A DNA stretch of 64,000 nucleotides from AC-32 sp963728765 (GCA_963728765.1 CAVSKX010000001.1:310001-374000); one strand, 5' to 3'; numbered from the stretch's first letter, positions 8,460 to 16,500 are shown. Made by a program: numbers and translations. Notes: generated by a model from the letters alone, not told the origin.

Positions 8460-9162
8460 AGGCCCGGGGCCGCTCGAGCGCGTCCCACTCGGGGCTCAGG
8501 CGCGCGAACGAGTACAGCACGATGTAGCTCGCCAGTAGGAACGAGGTGAAGAGGACGGTCAGGCCGATCGGCCGCGGATGCGCGAGCGGGTCGAGCAGGC
8601 CGGAGGCGATCTGCTCGGCGAGCGGGAACGGGTGCACGAGCACGTCCCAGGAGTTCCAGCGCTGGACACGGCCGAGGTAGATGCCGAACGAGCTCAGCGA
8701 GAGCACGCCGACGACGAGCGCCCACGCGTTCACCGCGCCCAGCAGCCGACGCGCGACCGCATGGATCAGGAAAAGGGAGGCCAGGCCGAGCAGCAGGCCC
8801 GTCCACGCGGCGGCCGACAACAGCAGGACGTCGTAGAGCAGCGGCACGCTGCCGCCAGGCCCGAGGTGCTTGAGGTCGGTGATCAGGTAGGGCGCGTTCG
8901 GGAAGAACACGAGCCACAGCGCGCCCAGCGGGACGAGGAGGCGGAGCGAGCCGCCTGCCTTCGCGCGTGCGTAGACGACCAGCGCGAGGCCGAAGGGGAT
9001 CCACGCGAGGAAGAGGTTCCACGCGAGATTCGCGTGGTCTCCCGTCTCGGTGTAGACCATCCGCACCGTGAGCATCGCCAGCGCGAATACCGTCATCAAC
9101 GCGAGCGACGCGACGATCGCGATGCGGCGGTCGCTGAACGAGCTTCGCAGGCGGGAGATCAT
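8458..9162 (-). CDS. DUF1361 multi-pass membrane protein
   Basis: This 234-aa integral membrane protein has about seven hydrophobic segments. It carries the family hallmarks FFPNAPYLITDL near residue 85 and SSFGIYLGRVQRWNSWD near residue 160. These identify DUF1361, whose function is unknown. It is a single gene transcribed leftward. Its TAG stop lies in the right terminus of the short repeat copy, so the repeat sits between it and the LexA-controlled operon. Confidence 0.85.
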   Translation of the reverse strand: MISRLRSSFSDRRIAIVASLALMTVFALAMLTVRMVYTETGDHANLAWNLFLAWIPFGLALVVYARAKAGGSLRLLVPLGALWLVFFPNAPYLITDLKHLGPGGSVPLLYDVLLLSAAAWTGLLLGLASLFLIHAVARRLLGAVNAWALVVGVLSLSSFGIYLGRVQRWNSWDVLVHPFPLAEQIASGLLDPLAHPRPIGLTVLFTSFLLASYIVLYSFARLSPEWDALERPRA

Positions 9163-9217
9163 GACCAGACCTTAGCGGGGAGCGCAGCCTCGGAGCCGGA
9201 CCGGCCGCTCGCCGGCC

Positions 9218-9724
9218 TTACGTGAAGACGATCTCGCCTCCGGCCGCCTTCTCGTAGAACTCGCCGACGCTGATCACGTCCTCGACGTGCGGCAGGAAGT
9301 CCTCCTTCGTCAGGCCGAACATGTCCACGCTGGCCTTGCAGGCGTAGAGCCGGACCCCCGAGTCCGCGACGAGCTCCAGGAACTCGGCGACGGGCGGCAT
9401 GTCGATCTTCGCGATCTGCCGCTTCATCATCCAGGTCGCGAGCGAGGAAAAGCCCGGCAGCGCGCCGATCAGCGTCGGGAGGTGCATCCCCGGGTTGCCG
9501 ACCGTCGCCACCTTCAGCTTCGCGTGGCGGTCCTTGCGGATCGCGTCCAGGCCGAAGAACGTGAAGAAGAGGTCGGCCTCGATCCCCTCCATGCGGGCGC
9601 CGTTGGCCATGATCAGGCCCGGGTAGACGCCTTCGAGCGACCCTTTCGACACGATGATCGAGACCTTCTCGATCGTCTTCGGCTCGGCCGCCTCCAGCTC
9701 TGGGTGTTCGAGCACAGTCGCCAT
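9218..9724 (-). CDS. DsrE/DsrF/DrsH-like (DrsE_2) sulfur-relay family protein
   Basis: This 168-aa protein is probably cytoplasmic and has the DsrE-like alpha/beta fold found in sulfurtransferases. The core starts KVSIIVSKGSLEGVYPGLIMANGA. A long insert includes LPTLIGALPGFSSLATWMMK, and the conserved Cys sits in VRLYACKASVDMFGL near residue 128. It is the last gene of the OsmC / SQR-like / DsrC operon, 11 nt after dsrC. A role in passing sulfane sulfur between Cys residues is inferred from family and context. Confidence 0.85.
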   Translation of the reverse strand: MATVLEHPELEAAEPKTIEKVSIIVSKGSLEGVYPGLIMANGARMEGIEADLFFTFFGLDAIRKDRHAKLKVATVGNPGMHLPTLIGALPGFSSLATWMMKRQIAKIDMPPVAEFLELVADSGVRLYACKASVDMFGLTKEDFLPHVEDVISVGEFYEKAAGGEIVFT

Positions 9725-9735
9725 CTCGTCCTCCT

Positions 9736-10053
9736 TTAGATGCAGCCCCGCGGCTTCGGGATGCCGCCGATCTTGGCCGCGAGCTTCGCGGGGCCCTTGG
9801 GAAAGAGTCGGTAGAGCTCCTTCACCGGGACGCCCGACTCCTTGCCCAGCGAGCGGATCGACGGCGCGGTGCCCGTCGCCAGGTAGCGATCGCGCATGAA
9901 GCGGACGACGAGCCAGTGGCGGTCGGTGAGCTCGGTGATCCCGTTCTCACGCGCGATCTCCTCGGCAAGCTCCTCCGTCCACTGCGACGGATCGGTCAGG
10001 AACCCCTCGGCGTCGGTCCCGACGGTCGTGTCGGCGATGAGGGTCGTGGTCAT
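9736..10053 (-). CDS. DsrC/TusE-family sulfur carrier
   Basis: This 105-aa sulfur-trafficking protein has the DsrC fold (FLTDPSQWTEELAEEIARE, then LTDRHWLVVRFMRD). The C-terminal arm ends GIPKPRGCI, with the penultimate Cys that carries a persulfide or trisulfide. The second arm Cys of true DsrC (about 11 residues upstream) is absent. That fits a TusE-like or regulatory DsrC relative rather than a dissimilatory sulfite reductase substrate. It lies between the SQR-like gene and the DsrE-like gene, with an RBS (GAGGACGAG) just before the start. Confidence 0.9.
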   Translation of the reverse strand: MTTTLIADTTVGTDAEGFLTDPSQWTEELAEEIARENGITELTDRHWLVVRFMRDRYLATGTAPSIRSLGKESGVPVKELYRLFPKGPAKLAAKIGGIPKPRGCI

Positions 10054-10063
10054 CTCGTCCTCC

Positions 10064-11314
10064 TCAGCTCGCTGGGGTCACTAGCGGCGTCTTGCCCGCC
10101 GTCGGCATGGTCGGGCCGATGCCGGGCAGGCCGCGTCCGGGAAGCAGCGCGTGCCAGTAGACCCACTGGGACAGCAACTTCCCGAGGTGGTTCAGACGCG
10201 ACTCCCGCAGCAGCGGCAGCCCGACCATCCCGGGGTAGTGGCCCGGGAACGGCTCGGTGTCGTAGTTGAAGTCGATCAGCAACGCCTTGTGGAAGCCGGT
10301 CTCGACGAAGCAGTTCGCGTGGCCGTCGTACCCGGCGTCGAGCTCGGCGCCCGCGAGGAAGTGAACGACGTTCTCGGTCAGCACCTCGGCCTCGAAGTGC
10401 GTGACCGAGCCTGCCTTTGAAATCGGCAGGTCGGTCGCGTCACCGAGGACGAAGATGTTCTCGCACGCATCGGCCTGCAACGTCGAGCGGTCGGTCGGGA
10501 CGAACCCCAGCGCGTCGCCGAGGCCGGGAGAGCGCTCGACGTACGGCGGGCCACCGTGCAGCGGCACCGTCACCAGCAGGTCGAAGTCGAGCTCGCGGCC
10601 GTCGTAGGAGGTGAGCGTGCCGCCGGCACCGTCGACCTCGCCCGCGTTGAACTCGGTGACCAGCTCGATCCCCTTGGCCTCCAGGAGCCCGGCGAGCCGC
10701 TCGGAGGCGACCGGCTTGGTGAAGGCGCCGTCCAGCGGCGTGGCGTAGACCAGCTCGACGCGCTCGCGGATGCCGCGCTCGCGGAAGTACCAGTCGGCGA
10801 GGAAGGCGAGCTCGAGCGGCGCGACCGGGCACTTGATCGGCATGTCGACGAGGTTCACCACCAAGCACCCGCGGTCGAACCGGTCGAGTGCAGGGCGCAA
10901 CGTTTCGGCACCCTGCGGCGTGTAGAAGGTGAACACACGCTCGTTCCAGCCGGGGCCGGTGAGGCCCTCCGTCTCCTCCGGCTGCAGCCGTGCGCCGGTC
11001 GCGACGACGAGGACGTCGTAGCTCAGCACCTCCCCGTTCTCCAGGTGCACCTGGTCGCGATCGACCCAGACGGCGTCGACGGCTGCCTCGTGAAAGACGA
11101 TCCCGGACCGCAGCTGCTGCCGCCGGGGCCGGACGATCTCGTCGACCGACGCGAGCCCGAACGGCACGAACAGCAGGCCGGGCTGGTAGACGTGGCGGTC
11201 GTCCCGGTCGACGACGTGGATCTCCGCCTCGTGGACCTCGAGGCGCCGTCGGAGCCTGTTCGCCACCATCGTCCCACCGGTCCCGCCGCCGAGGACGACG
11301 ATCTGCGCTCTCAC
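10064..11314 (-). CDS. Sulfide:quinone oxidoreductase-like FAD flavoprotein
   Basis: This 416-aa pyridine-nucleotide-disulfide-type flavoprotein resembles sulfide:quinone reductases. The N-terminal FAD-binding motif is VVLGGGTGGTMVANRL, the second dinucleotide motif is LVVATGARLQPEE, and the C-terminal FAD motif is IFVLGDATDLP. Cysteines at MPIKCPVAPLE and ADACENIF lie where SQR relatives carry redox Cys. The C-terminus (SQWVYWHALLPGRGLP) is a likely amphipathic membrane anchor. The GTG at 11314 overlaps the osmC stop (GTGA). Context with DsrC and DsrE-like partners suggests sulfide or persulfide oxidation into a sulfur-carrier chain. Confidence 0.85.
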   Translation of the reverse strand: MRAQIVVLGGGTGGTMVANRLRRRLEVHEAEIHVVDRDDRHVYQPGLLFVPFGLASVDEIVRPRRQQLRSGIVFHEAAVDAVWVDRDQVHLENGEVLSYDVLVVATGARLQPEETEGLTGPGWNERVFTFYTPQGAETLRPALDRFDRGCLVVNLVDMPIKCPVAPLELAFLADWYFRERGIRERVELVYATPLDGAFTKPVASERLAGLLEAKGIELVTEFNAGEVDGAGGTLTSYDGRELDFDLLVTVPLHGGPPYVERSPGLGDALGFVPTDRSTLQADACENIFVLGDATDLPISKAGSVTHFEAEVLTENVVHFLAGAELDAGYDGHANCFVETGFHKALLIDFNYDTEPFPGHYPGMVGLPLLRESRLNHLGKLLSQWVYWHALLPGRGLPGIGPTMPTAGKTPLVTPAS

Positions 11315-11736
11315 GCCGGCTCTCCGACGACGGCGCGGGAGCGGCGGCCGACGCGCTCGTGGAACTCGAAGCCGGCCTCGAGCGAGCGGCGTAACGGGCA
11401 CGACTCGGCGACGCGCTCCAGCCGTGCGAGTTGGTCGTCGTCGAGCTCGCCCTCGACGCGCACGTCGATCTCGAACGATCGCGGCGTCGCCTTGTGGTCG
11501 TAGTCGACGTCTACGTCGACGCGGCTCAGCTCCCACTGCTTGGTGCGCGCGTACATGACGAGCGTGGTCGAGATGCAAGACGCGAGGGCGGCGGGCAGGA
11601 GCTCGTGCGGAGCGGGCGCGCTGCCATCGCCCCCGAGCCGCTCGGGCTCGTCGGTGACCAGGCGGTGGCCGTCGCCGATGACGACCTCCTGGCGCAACGT
11701 GCCGGGGATGGAGCGTGCCGACGCTGTCAGGCTCAT
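11311..11736 (-). CDS. OsmC/Ohr family thiol peroxidase-like protein
   Basis: This 141-aa OsmC-fold protein has the two redox cysteines of the family, in LAALASCIST near residue 54 and AESCPLRRSL near residue 114. The conserved Glu of PAPHELLPAAL is also present. Members reduce organic hydroperoxides or handle reactive sulfur species. As first gene of the operon with SQR-like, DsrC and DsrE-like proteins, a role in persulfide or oxidant detoxification is plausible. Its ATG overlaps the stop of an upstream truncated amidase gene, so it may be co-transcribed with that gene. Confidence 0.88.
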   Translation of the reverse strand: MSLTASARSIPGTLRQEVVIGDGHRLVTDEPERLGGDGSAPAPHELLPAALASCISTTLVMYARTKQWELSRVDVDVDYDHKATPRSFEIDVRVEGELDDDQLARLERVAESCPLRRSLEAGFEFHERVGRRSRAVVGEPA

Positions 11737-12320
11737 GCCCGAAGGGTCGTCTCATTGGCGCGACTCCGAATCCGCAGACGCCCCGACCGTTGCTGCGGGG
11801 TATTACGTCCTGCCGCGCGCCTGCATGCGGTAGGCCACTCCGCGACCCCAGTCGGCGACGAGCAGGCCGCCGCGCCTGTCGACCAGGACCACGCGACGTC
11901 CTTCGTCGGCACCATCTGCGTCACCTGGCCGTCGGACGAACGGAGCACGTAGTGGGCGCTCACGTACGCGAGCGGGTTCTGGAAGAGCGCGATTGTCGGG
12001 TCGTAAGCGACTTCGGTGTCGTGGATGACGACGAAGCGGACCGCAAGCCCATCATCAGGCCGCGTCGCCAGGTCGTAGTTGCCGTAGTCGCCCGGATCCG
12101 CCGAGTTCTGCTGGTAGGCGGCCGGGATAATGCGGCAGGCAAGGCCGTTCGGGCATTCGGCGCCGGTCTGGCTCGCGCTGCGGAGTTGCTGCGAGCCGGT
12201 TGCGGCCGGAGTGGCCCCGTCGACCTTCCCCGAGGCCGGCGGAGCGGCCGCAGAGGCCGCGGCGGCGAAAACCAGTGCGGCCAGGAACGCCGCGATCGCC
12301 GCAGGCAAGCTGCGATGCAT
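11733..12320 (-). pseudogene. Truncated N-acetylmuramoyl-L-alanine amidase (PGRP-like), C-terminus replaced
   Basis: The first 130 or so residues look like a secreted amidase_2/PGRP. A signal peptide (residues 1-25, ending SAAAP) is followed by RFVVIHDTE with the zinc His, and by YVSAHYVLRSSDGQVTQMV with the second His region. The homology stops after PTKDVAW. The remaining 45 or so residues are Arg-rich and unrelated, so the last zinc ligands are missing. Another frame over the same stretch reads VVLVDRRGGLLVADWGRG, which suggests the 3' part came from a different gene. An RBS (AAGGGGG) precedes the ATG. It probably no longer encodes an active enzyme. Confidence 0.7.
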
Positions 12321-12397
12321 AGGTGAACCCCCTTAGCTGGAGGTTGCGAAAGGGGCGGCGAGTATAGGACAGGGGCTTACGCTTGGCCCGGTAGCCC

Positions 12398-12403
12398 TAT
12401 CCT
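12398..12403 (+). promoter_or_regulatory. Candidate -10 element for a leaderless gene
   Basis: TATCCT lies 8 nt before the GTG at 12412 and there is no Shine-Dalgarno sequence between them. It is the same hexamer as at 3114-3119. Confidence 0.35.
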
Positions 12404-12411
12404 TCGAGCGC

Positions 12412-12594
12412 GTGAAGGGGATCCGCCACTTCTTCCGGAACTTCACCGCGCTCGCGGTCAAGGAGCACCTGCGGTCGCAGATCGAAGACGCGGGAAGCCG
12501 GGCCGAGCTGACCCCGAACGAGGTCGAGCTCGTGCGCTTCGCGGCGGACCGCTCGGGTCAGCTGAGCGAGCTGGCGAACAAGTCTCGGCGCTAG
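12412..12594 (+). CDS. Small hypothetical protein, 60 aa
   Basis: This short charged helical protein (MKGIRHFFRN..., ending SELANKSRR) has no recognised domain. A basic, aromatic N-terminus (residues 1-20) is followed by an acidic, Leu-rich helix. The GTG start has a -10-like TATCCT 8 nt upstream, consistent with leaderless expression. Coding character is moderate: G/C third positions and a clean termination. It stands alone between the truncated amidase and the NUDIX fragment, so it may be a genuine small gene in an otherwise decayed stretch. Confidence 0.45.
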   Translation: MKGIRHFFRNFTALAVKEHLRSQIEDAGSRAELTPNEVELVRFAADRSGQLSELANKSRR

Positions 12595-12621
12595 CTCGCG
12601 TCCGAGAGCACGAGATCCCGC

Positions 12622-12855
12622 TCACATGTCGATCCAGGCTGCGGCGTCGGCGAGCCCCGACGCCACGACCGGCGGCAAGCACTTGGGGAGCGCGTCCTCG
12701 AGCGGGAGCCACAGAAAGCGGTCGTGCTCCGCGTCGAGCACGACCTCCGCGTCCCGCGGTACCTGAACCAGGTAGTACGCGACGTCATCCGAGCCTGCGA
12801 CACCCGGTGCCGACGCGGGGGTCAAGGTGATTCCGGTCTCTTCCGCCAGCTCGCC
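12622..12855 (-). pseudogene. NUDIX hydrolase, C-terminal fragment
   Basis: The frame reads GELAEETGI directly after the tetR stop codon. This is the second half of a NUDIX box (REXXEEXGU-like). It continues through VAYYLVQVP, RFLWLPLEDAL and SGLADAAAWIDM, the usual C-terminal strands and helix. The N-terminal half, including the GX5E part of the box, is missing, so the fragment cannot be catalytic. The break coincides exactly with the end of tetR, as expected for a recombination junction. Confidence 0.7.
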
Positions 12856-13467
12856 TTAGCCCAGCGCCGCTCGGCCTCGGATCAAGGCGCGGGTCGCCCT
12901 TGCCGCCTGGTCGGCCGCGCGTGCGACGTCGGCGGGATCGAGGGCTCCCGGATGGTCGGTGAGCAGCGCGGCGTAGCCGTGGGCGGTGGCCTCGATCGCG
13001 TCGCCGAGCTCCTCCGCACCAGCTGGGTCGTCGGGGCAGAGCTCGGCGACGCAGGCAGCAAACGCGCCTTCGACGTTCTCGTAAGCCTCGCGCAGCACCG
13101 GGTAGCGCTGCTTCTTGTCGAGGCCCAGGCCGAAGACGACGCCGAACAGCGCCGGCTGCTCCGCGGCGAACCGTACGTAGCCACCGGCCATCGCCGCCAG
13201 CCGTTCTTCCGCCGGGTCGGTCTCCGGCGACTGTGCCGCCAGCGCCTCGCCGAACGACTGCAGGGCGCGCACCGCGACTGCGGCAAGCAGCTCGTCCCGG
13301 CTCGCGAAGTGCCGGTACGGCGCCGCCACGGTCACCCCGAGGCGCCGGCTCAGCTCTGCGAGCGAGAAGCCTCGCACTCCCCGCTCGACGATCAGCTCGA
13401 CGGCGCCGTCGACGAGGGCAGCCTTCAGGTCACCGTGGTGGTAGCGCTTGGCTCGCGCGGTCGCCAC
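12856..13467 (-). CDS. TetR/AcrR family regulator with WHG-type C-terminal domain
   Basis: This 203-aa repressor has an N-terminal HTH in residues 10-55 (YHHGDLKAALVDGAVELI..., FSLAELSRRLGVTVAAPYRHFASRDELLAAVA). The helical ligand domain belongs to the TetR_C_33/WHG type (VRFAAEQPALFGVVFGLGL). The start is GTG at 13467. The target is unknown: both neighbours are gene fragments (NUDIX after it, epimerase before it), so the regulated gene may have been lost. The reading frame is intact. Confidence 0.85.
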   Translation of the reverse strand: MATARAKRYHHGDLKAALVDGAVELIVERGVRGFSLAELSRRLGVTVAAPYRHFASRDELLAAVAVRALQSFGEALAAQSPETDPAEERLAAMAGGYVRFAAEQPALFGVVFGLGLDKKQRYPVLREAYENVEGAFAACVAELCPDDPAGAEELGDAIEATAHGYAALLTDHPGALDPADVARAADQAARATRALIRGRAALG

Positions 13468-13470
13468 GGC

Positions 13471-13590
13471 TCAGGAAATCGTTCGGTGATCACGCCACGA
13501 GTGGCGCGGCTCGTAGCCAAGCACCTGCCGGGCACGATCGATCGCGAGCAACGAGTCGAACTCTCCGACCTCGCGCGTCAACGGCGTGTC
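13471..13590 (-). pseudogene. NAD-dependent epimerase/dehydratase, C-terminal remnant
   Basis: The minus-strand frame ends LLAIDRARQVLGYEPRHSWR followed by DH and a short tail. This is the characteristic C-terminus of extended-SDR epimerases (lack of closure is followed by the GYEP-HSWR motif). Nothing of the Rossmann N-terminus lies upstream. It is a short tail abutting the tetR start. Confidence 0.6.
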
Positions 13591-13610
13591 CGCCCCACAA
13601 CGGGTTCACA

Positions 13611-13700
13611 CTGACCGAAGACGCGGTGCGGGCTGGCGCGAAGCTCGTGCGGGACGTGCACGACCTGACGCCGGGAACGCCGTTTGCCGGATGCTCGCCG
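13611..13700 (+). pseudogene. Possible aminoglycoside-phosphotransferase-like fragment
   Basis: The plus-strand frame reads AGAKLVRDVHDLTPGTPFAG, which resembles the helix preceding the catalytic loop of APH-type kinases (RxLHDLTxGTPLAG). No HxDLxxxN loop follows. The resemblance is short, so this is a tentative fragment. The rest of 13480-13767 shows no intact gene. Confidence 0.3.
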
Positions 13701-13767
13701 CCGCCGTCGACGCGTGTGACCTCTATGAAGCGGGAGTTGCGGAAGGAGAAGTAGGGCTCAGCCTGGG

Positions 13768-14415
13768 TCAGCGAAGGGCTTCCTCGAACCGCGGGTCGTC
13801 TCGGACGGCGGCGAAGTCGTCGTCCTCACGCGCCTGCTCCCGGAAGGGCGGGAACAACTCGACGGACCGCTTGAGGTGCCCGAACGTCTCGTCGGCGGTG
13901 TCACCGGAGAGGGTCGCGAAGCACGCGTAGTTGTAGTGAAGGCCCGGGTTCTCCGGAACCTTCTCCAGGCCGTTGCGGACCGCGTCGAGTGCGTCGCCGT
14001 AGCGCTGCTCGCCGTAGGCGGACATCGATTCGCTGTGGAACGGCCAGGCCTCACCCCAGTCGAGCGCCCGGTACGGCTGGCCCTCCGTCGCGCCGACGGC
14101 GAGGACGGTTCCGTCCCCGGTTGCCTTCCGGCGCGAGTCCGGCCCCACGAACACATAGGTCCCTGCGGGTGCGTCGAACGTCTCGCCGTCGACCTCGAAG
14201 GTCGCGTTTCCGTCGAGCACGATGTACAGCTCCTCCTGGCCCGACCCCGACTCGGTGTGCTCGTTGATCAGCGTGCCGTCGTCACCGGGCGTGTAGGCGT
14301 TGACTCCGAACGCGTGGATCCCGAGGTGCTCGCGCACCGGGATACTCCTACCGCGTCGCCCGATGTCGTCGAGGCGCGAGACCTGCATCTTCGGGTTGTC
14401 GTTCATCCGATTCAC
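13768..14415 (-). CDS. Cupin-TPR protein (paralog of 16466-17140)
   Basis: This 215-aa cytoplasmic protein has a cupin barrel at about residues 25-110. Metal-site region ESGSGQEELYIVLDG and the second half ETFDAPAGTYVFVGP belong to it. A TPR-like C-terminus follows (YGEQRYGDALDAVRNGLEKVPENPGLHYNYACFATLSG), and the protein ends DDPRFEEAL. The first His pair of the metal site is partly altered (NEHTESGSGQEE), so metal binding is uncertain. The same architecture recurs in the gene at 16466-17140, the two flanking three F420-type oxidoreductase-family genes. The function of the family is unknown. Confidence 0.8.
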   Translation of the reverse strand: MNRMNDNPKMQVSRLDDIGRRGRSIPVREHLGIHAFGVNAYTPGDDGTLINEHTESGSGQEELYIVLDGNATFEVDGETFDAPAGTYVFVGPDSRRKATGDGTVLAVGATEGQPYRALDWGEAWPFHSESMSAYGEQRYGDALDAVRNGLEKVPENPGLHYNYACFATLSGDTADETFGHLKRSVELFPPFREQAREDDDFAAVRDDPRFEEALR

Positions 14416-14472
14416 CTCCGTGCAGAGCTGGACGTTGCGGATCTCGATCGTAGCCGCGGCTAAGGTCCACCC

Positions 14473-14624
14473 GTGTCCGTTCAGGTGGAGCGGGTGGATT
14501 TCGTCTCATTCCCGACTCGGACGTCCCTCGGGCGAAGGCGTTCTACGCCGACGTCCTCGCCGTTCGACGACGGCCGCCGGCCCTGACATACGACCGGCTG
14601 GTCACGACATTAGCCGCCTGCTGA
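14473..14624 (+). pseudogene. Glyoxalase/VOC protein, N-terminal fragment with frameshift
   Basis: A GTG at 14473 opens VSVQVERVDFVS. After a frame change near 14508 the sequence continues IPDSDVPRAKAFYADVLAVR. That is the first beta-alpha-beta unit of a vicinal-oxygen-chelate protein (DxxRAKxFYxDVLG). A stop follows, and the next gene begins 9 nt later. Only about 45 residues of the usual 120 or more remain. Confidence 0.65.
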
Positions 14625-14632
14625 AGATCGGG

Positions 14633-15406
14633 GTGATGCTGCACGCCGGCGCCGACGGGAGAGCGGCCGACACGGCCGAGCAGGCCCGTCACGCCGAACG
14701 GCTCGGCCTCGACGGCATCTTCTTCGGCGACCACCTCAAGCCGGCCGGCCCCTACCCGGAGAGCGTGGTCGTGCTCGCGGCCGCGGCCGGCGTCACCGAG
14801 CGCATCCAGCTCGGCTTCGGCGTGATGATCCTCGTCCTGCGCCATCCCGCCTGGGCCGCCAAGCAGGTCGCGGCCCTGCAACTCGTGTCGGGCGGTCGGG
14901 TCGTGCTCGGCGTCGGCACGGGCGGCGTCATGCACGGCACCGAGGCCTGGGAGGCGGTCGGCGTCCCCTGGGCCGAGCGCGGCCGCCGCACCGACCAGGC
15001 GCTCGGGGTCCTGCCCGGGCTGATCCGCGGCGACACGGTCGAGCTGCCCTCGGGCGCGTCGATCACGCTCTCCCCGGGCGCCGAGGTCCCGCCGATCCTC
15101 ATCGCAGGCAACTCGCCTGCCGCGCTGCGCCGCGCGGTCCGCCACGGCGCGGGCTGGTTCACCTCCCTGCCCACGCCCGAGCAGATCGCGGACAGTGCCC
15201 GCCGGCTACCCGAGACCGCCCCGATCGCCGTTCGCGCCGTCGCCCCGCTCGACGACGAGACACCGGCGCAGGCAGCGGAGCGGTTCGTGGCGTACGCCGA
15301 GGCCGGCGCGACCTGGCTCGTCCTGTCCACGACGGGCGACGACTGGCATTCACAGTGGGAGCTGATCGCCGAAGCCGCCACGCTGCTGCCGCGTGGTCAC
15401 GAGTAA
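14633..15406 (+). CDS. LLM-class (luciferase-like) F420/FMN oxidoreductase
   Basis: This 257-aa TIM-barrel flavin/F420 enzyme shows GVMLHAGADG at the N-terminal strand. GLDGIFFGDHLKPAGPYPESVVVLAAAAG, LGFGVMILVLRHPAWAAKQVAALQLVSGGRVVLGVGTG and PPILIAGNSPAALRRAVRHGAGW follow. The start is unclear: the nearest usable codons are GTG 14633 or ATG 14636, and the preceding KIG residues of a normal LLM start are in frame but have no start codon. It is somewhat shorter than typical (about 280-340 aa). It begins right after a broken VOC gene, so its 5' end may have been remade. It is followed by DDN-like and PPOX genes. Confidence 0.8.
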   Translation: MMLHAGADGRAADTAEQARHAERLGLDGIFFGDHLKPAGPYPESVVVLAAAAGVTERIQLGFGVMILVLRHPAWAAKQVAALQLVSGGRVVLGVGTGGVMHGTEAWEAVGVPWAERGRRTDQALGVLPGLIRGDTVELPSGASITLSPGAEVPPILIAGNSPAALRRAVRHGAGWFTSLPTPEQIADSARRLPETAPIAVRAVAPLDDETPAQAAERFVAYAEAGATWLVLSTTGDDWHSQWELIAEAATLLPRGHE

Positions 15407-15426
15407 GTTCAGGCGGCGCCTGGCAT

Positions 15427-15846
15427 ATGTCTGTTCAGATGAGCCGACACGGCGAGAGGACGCGGATGTGGCGTCTCCGGCCGGTCGTGAACCGCTACCT
15501 CAACCGGTTCACGCGGCCTATGGCCGGGAGACTTCCCGGCTTCGCCATCCTCACGCACCGTGGACGCACGACCGGACGTACATACCAAATGCCGCTCAAC
15601 GTCTTCCGACGCGGTGACGACTACTTCTTCTTCCTCACCTACGGGTCGGACGCGCAGTGGGTGAAGAACGTCCTTGCCAGCGGGTCCTGCTCGATCGAGA
15701 CACGCGGTCGGATTGTCGAGCTTGCCGAGCCGAAGCTCATCACCGATCCTGAGCTTCGACCCGCTCCACCGGCTGTCCGCTTCATCGAACGGCGGATCGC
15801 CGGTGCCACCCAGTACCTGCACATGCGAGCGGCCTCATCGGTCTGA
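15427..15846 (+). CDS. Nitroreductase/DDN-like deazaflavin (F420)-dependent oxidoreductase
   Basis: This 139-aa split-barrel protein belongs to the DUF385/DDN family. A basic N-terminal helix (NRYLNRFTRPMAGRLPG) leads into FAILTHRGRTTGRTYQMPLNV, the conserved THxGRKSG-like F420-binding strand. GDDYFFFLTYGSDAQWVKNVLASG and a short C-terminus come next. Family members use F420H2 to reduce quinones or nitro compounds at the membrane. The ATG at 15427 has no clear RBS. It lies 20 nt downstream of the LLM gene and upstream of a PPOX gene, so the three may share an F420-linked role. Confidence 0.8.
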   Translation: MSVQMSRHGERTRMWRLRPVVNRYLNRFTRPMAGRLPGFAILTHRGRTTGRTYQMPLNVFRRGDDYFFFLTYGSDAQWVKNVLASGSCSIETRGRIVELAEPKLITDPELRPAPPAVRFIERRIAGATQYLHMRAASSV

Positions 15847-15879
15847 CCCGGCCGACTACCGCGGTGGGAGACTAGGGCA

Positions 15880-16299
15880 GTGCGCAAGGGCCTGACTCCG
15901 CACGACTTAGGAGACCTGCTGGAGCTGCCGTTCCTGGCCGTCCTCGCAACGTACCGGCGCGACGGCACGGTTCTCCTCTCACCGGTCTGGCACGAGTGGC
16001 GCGACAACGGCTTCAACATCGTGACCCGGTCTCGCGACGTAAAGGCGGACCACCTGCGGCGAGATCCGCGCGCGAGCATCGTCGTTTGCGAGCACGGCCC
16101 TCCTTACCGCGGCCTCGAGCTTCGATCGTCGGCTCGACTCAGCGCGACGGAGGACCGATCGATCGTCCGACGGATCGCCGCGCGCTACCTCGGCCCGGAA
16201 TTCGGTGAGCAGTACGCCGAGACCGACGTCGATGACCTGCTCATCCGCCTGGAGCCCGGCGAGCTGCGCGGCTGGGACTTCGCCGACGACTTCGCCTGA
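15880..16299 (+). CDS. PPOX-class split-barrel F420-dependent enzyme
   Basis: This 139-aa protein has the pyridoxamine 5'-phosphate oxidase-like split barrel: LPFLAVLATYRRDGTVLLSPVWHEW, then FNIVTRSRDVKADHLRRDPRASIVV. Such actinobacterial proteins (TIGR03618-like) bind F420 or flavin and reduce small substrates. The start is GTG at 15880 with GGTGGGAG upstream. It ends 31 nt before a metallo-hydrolase-like fragment. Confidence 0.82.
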   Translation: MRKGLTPHDLGDLLELPFLAVLATYRRDGTVLLSPVWHEWRDNGFNIVTRSRDVKADHLRRDPRASIVVCEHGPPYRGLELRSSARLSATEDRSIVRRIAARYLGPEFGEQYAETDVDDLLIRLEPGELRGWDFADDFA

Positions 16300-16329
16300 G
16301 CCTTCGTCGGGATGCGCCTGGGATGCGCC

Positions 16330-16500
16330 ATGCGCCAGCTTCGGCCTGGGCTCTGGCACTGGCAGGCAGCACATCCAGACTGGTCGGCAGAAGAGCCCTG
16401 GGAGCGGGAGGTTTCCTCGTATGCGATCGACGACGGGGGCCGTCGAACGCGCCCTCTCCTGACGGTCAGCCGAGGTTCTCGTCTCCGACGAGCTCCTTGA
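16330..16500 (+). pseudogene. N-terminal fragment of an MBL-fold-like protein
   Basis: The frame MRQLRPGLWHWQAAHPDW continues SAEEPWEREVSSYAIDDG. This is the N-terminus seen in a family of metallo-beta-lactamase-fold proteins (LxPGLWxWxxPHPEW...EVSSYxIDD). It then degenerates into Arg-rich sequence, and the metal-binding HxHxDH region is absent. The fragment runs into the 3' end of the convergent cupin-TPR gene. Confidence 0.55.
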
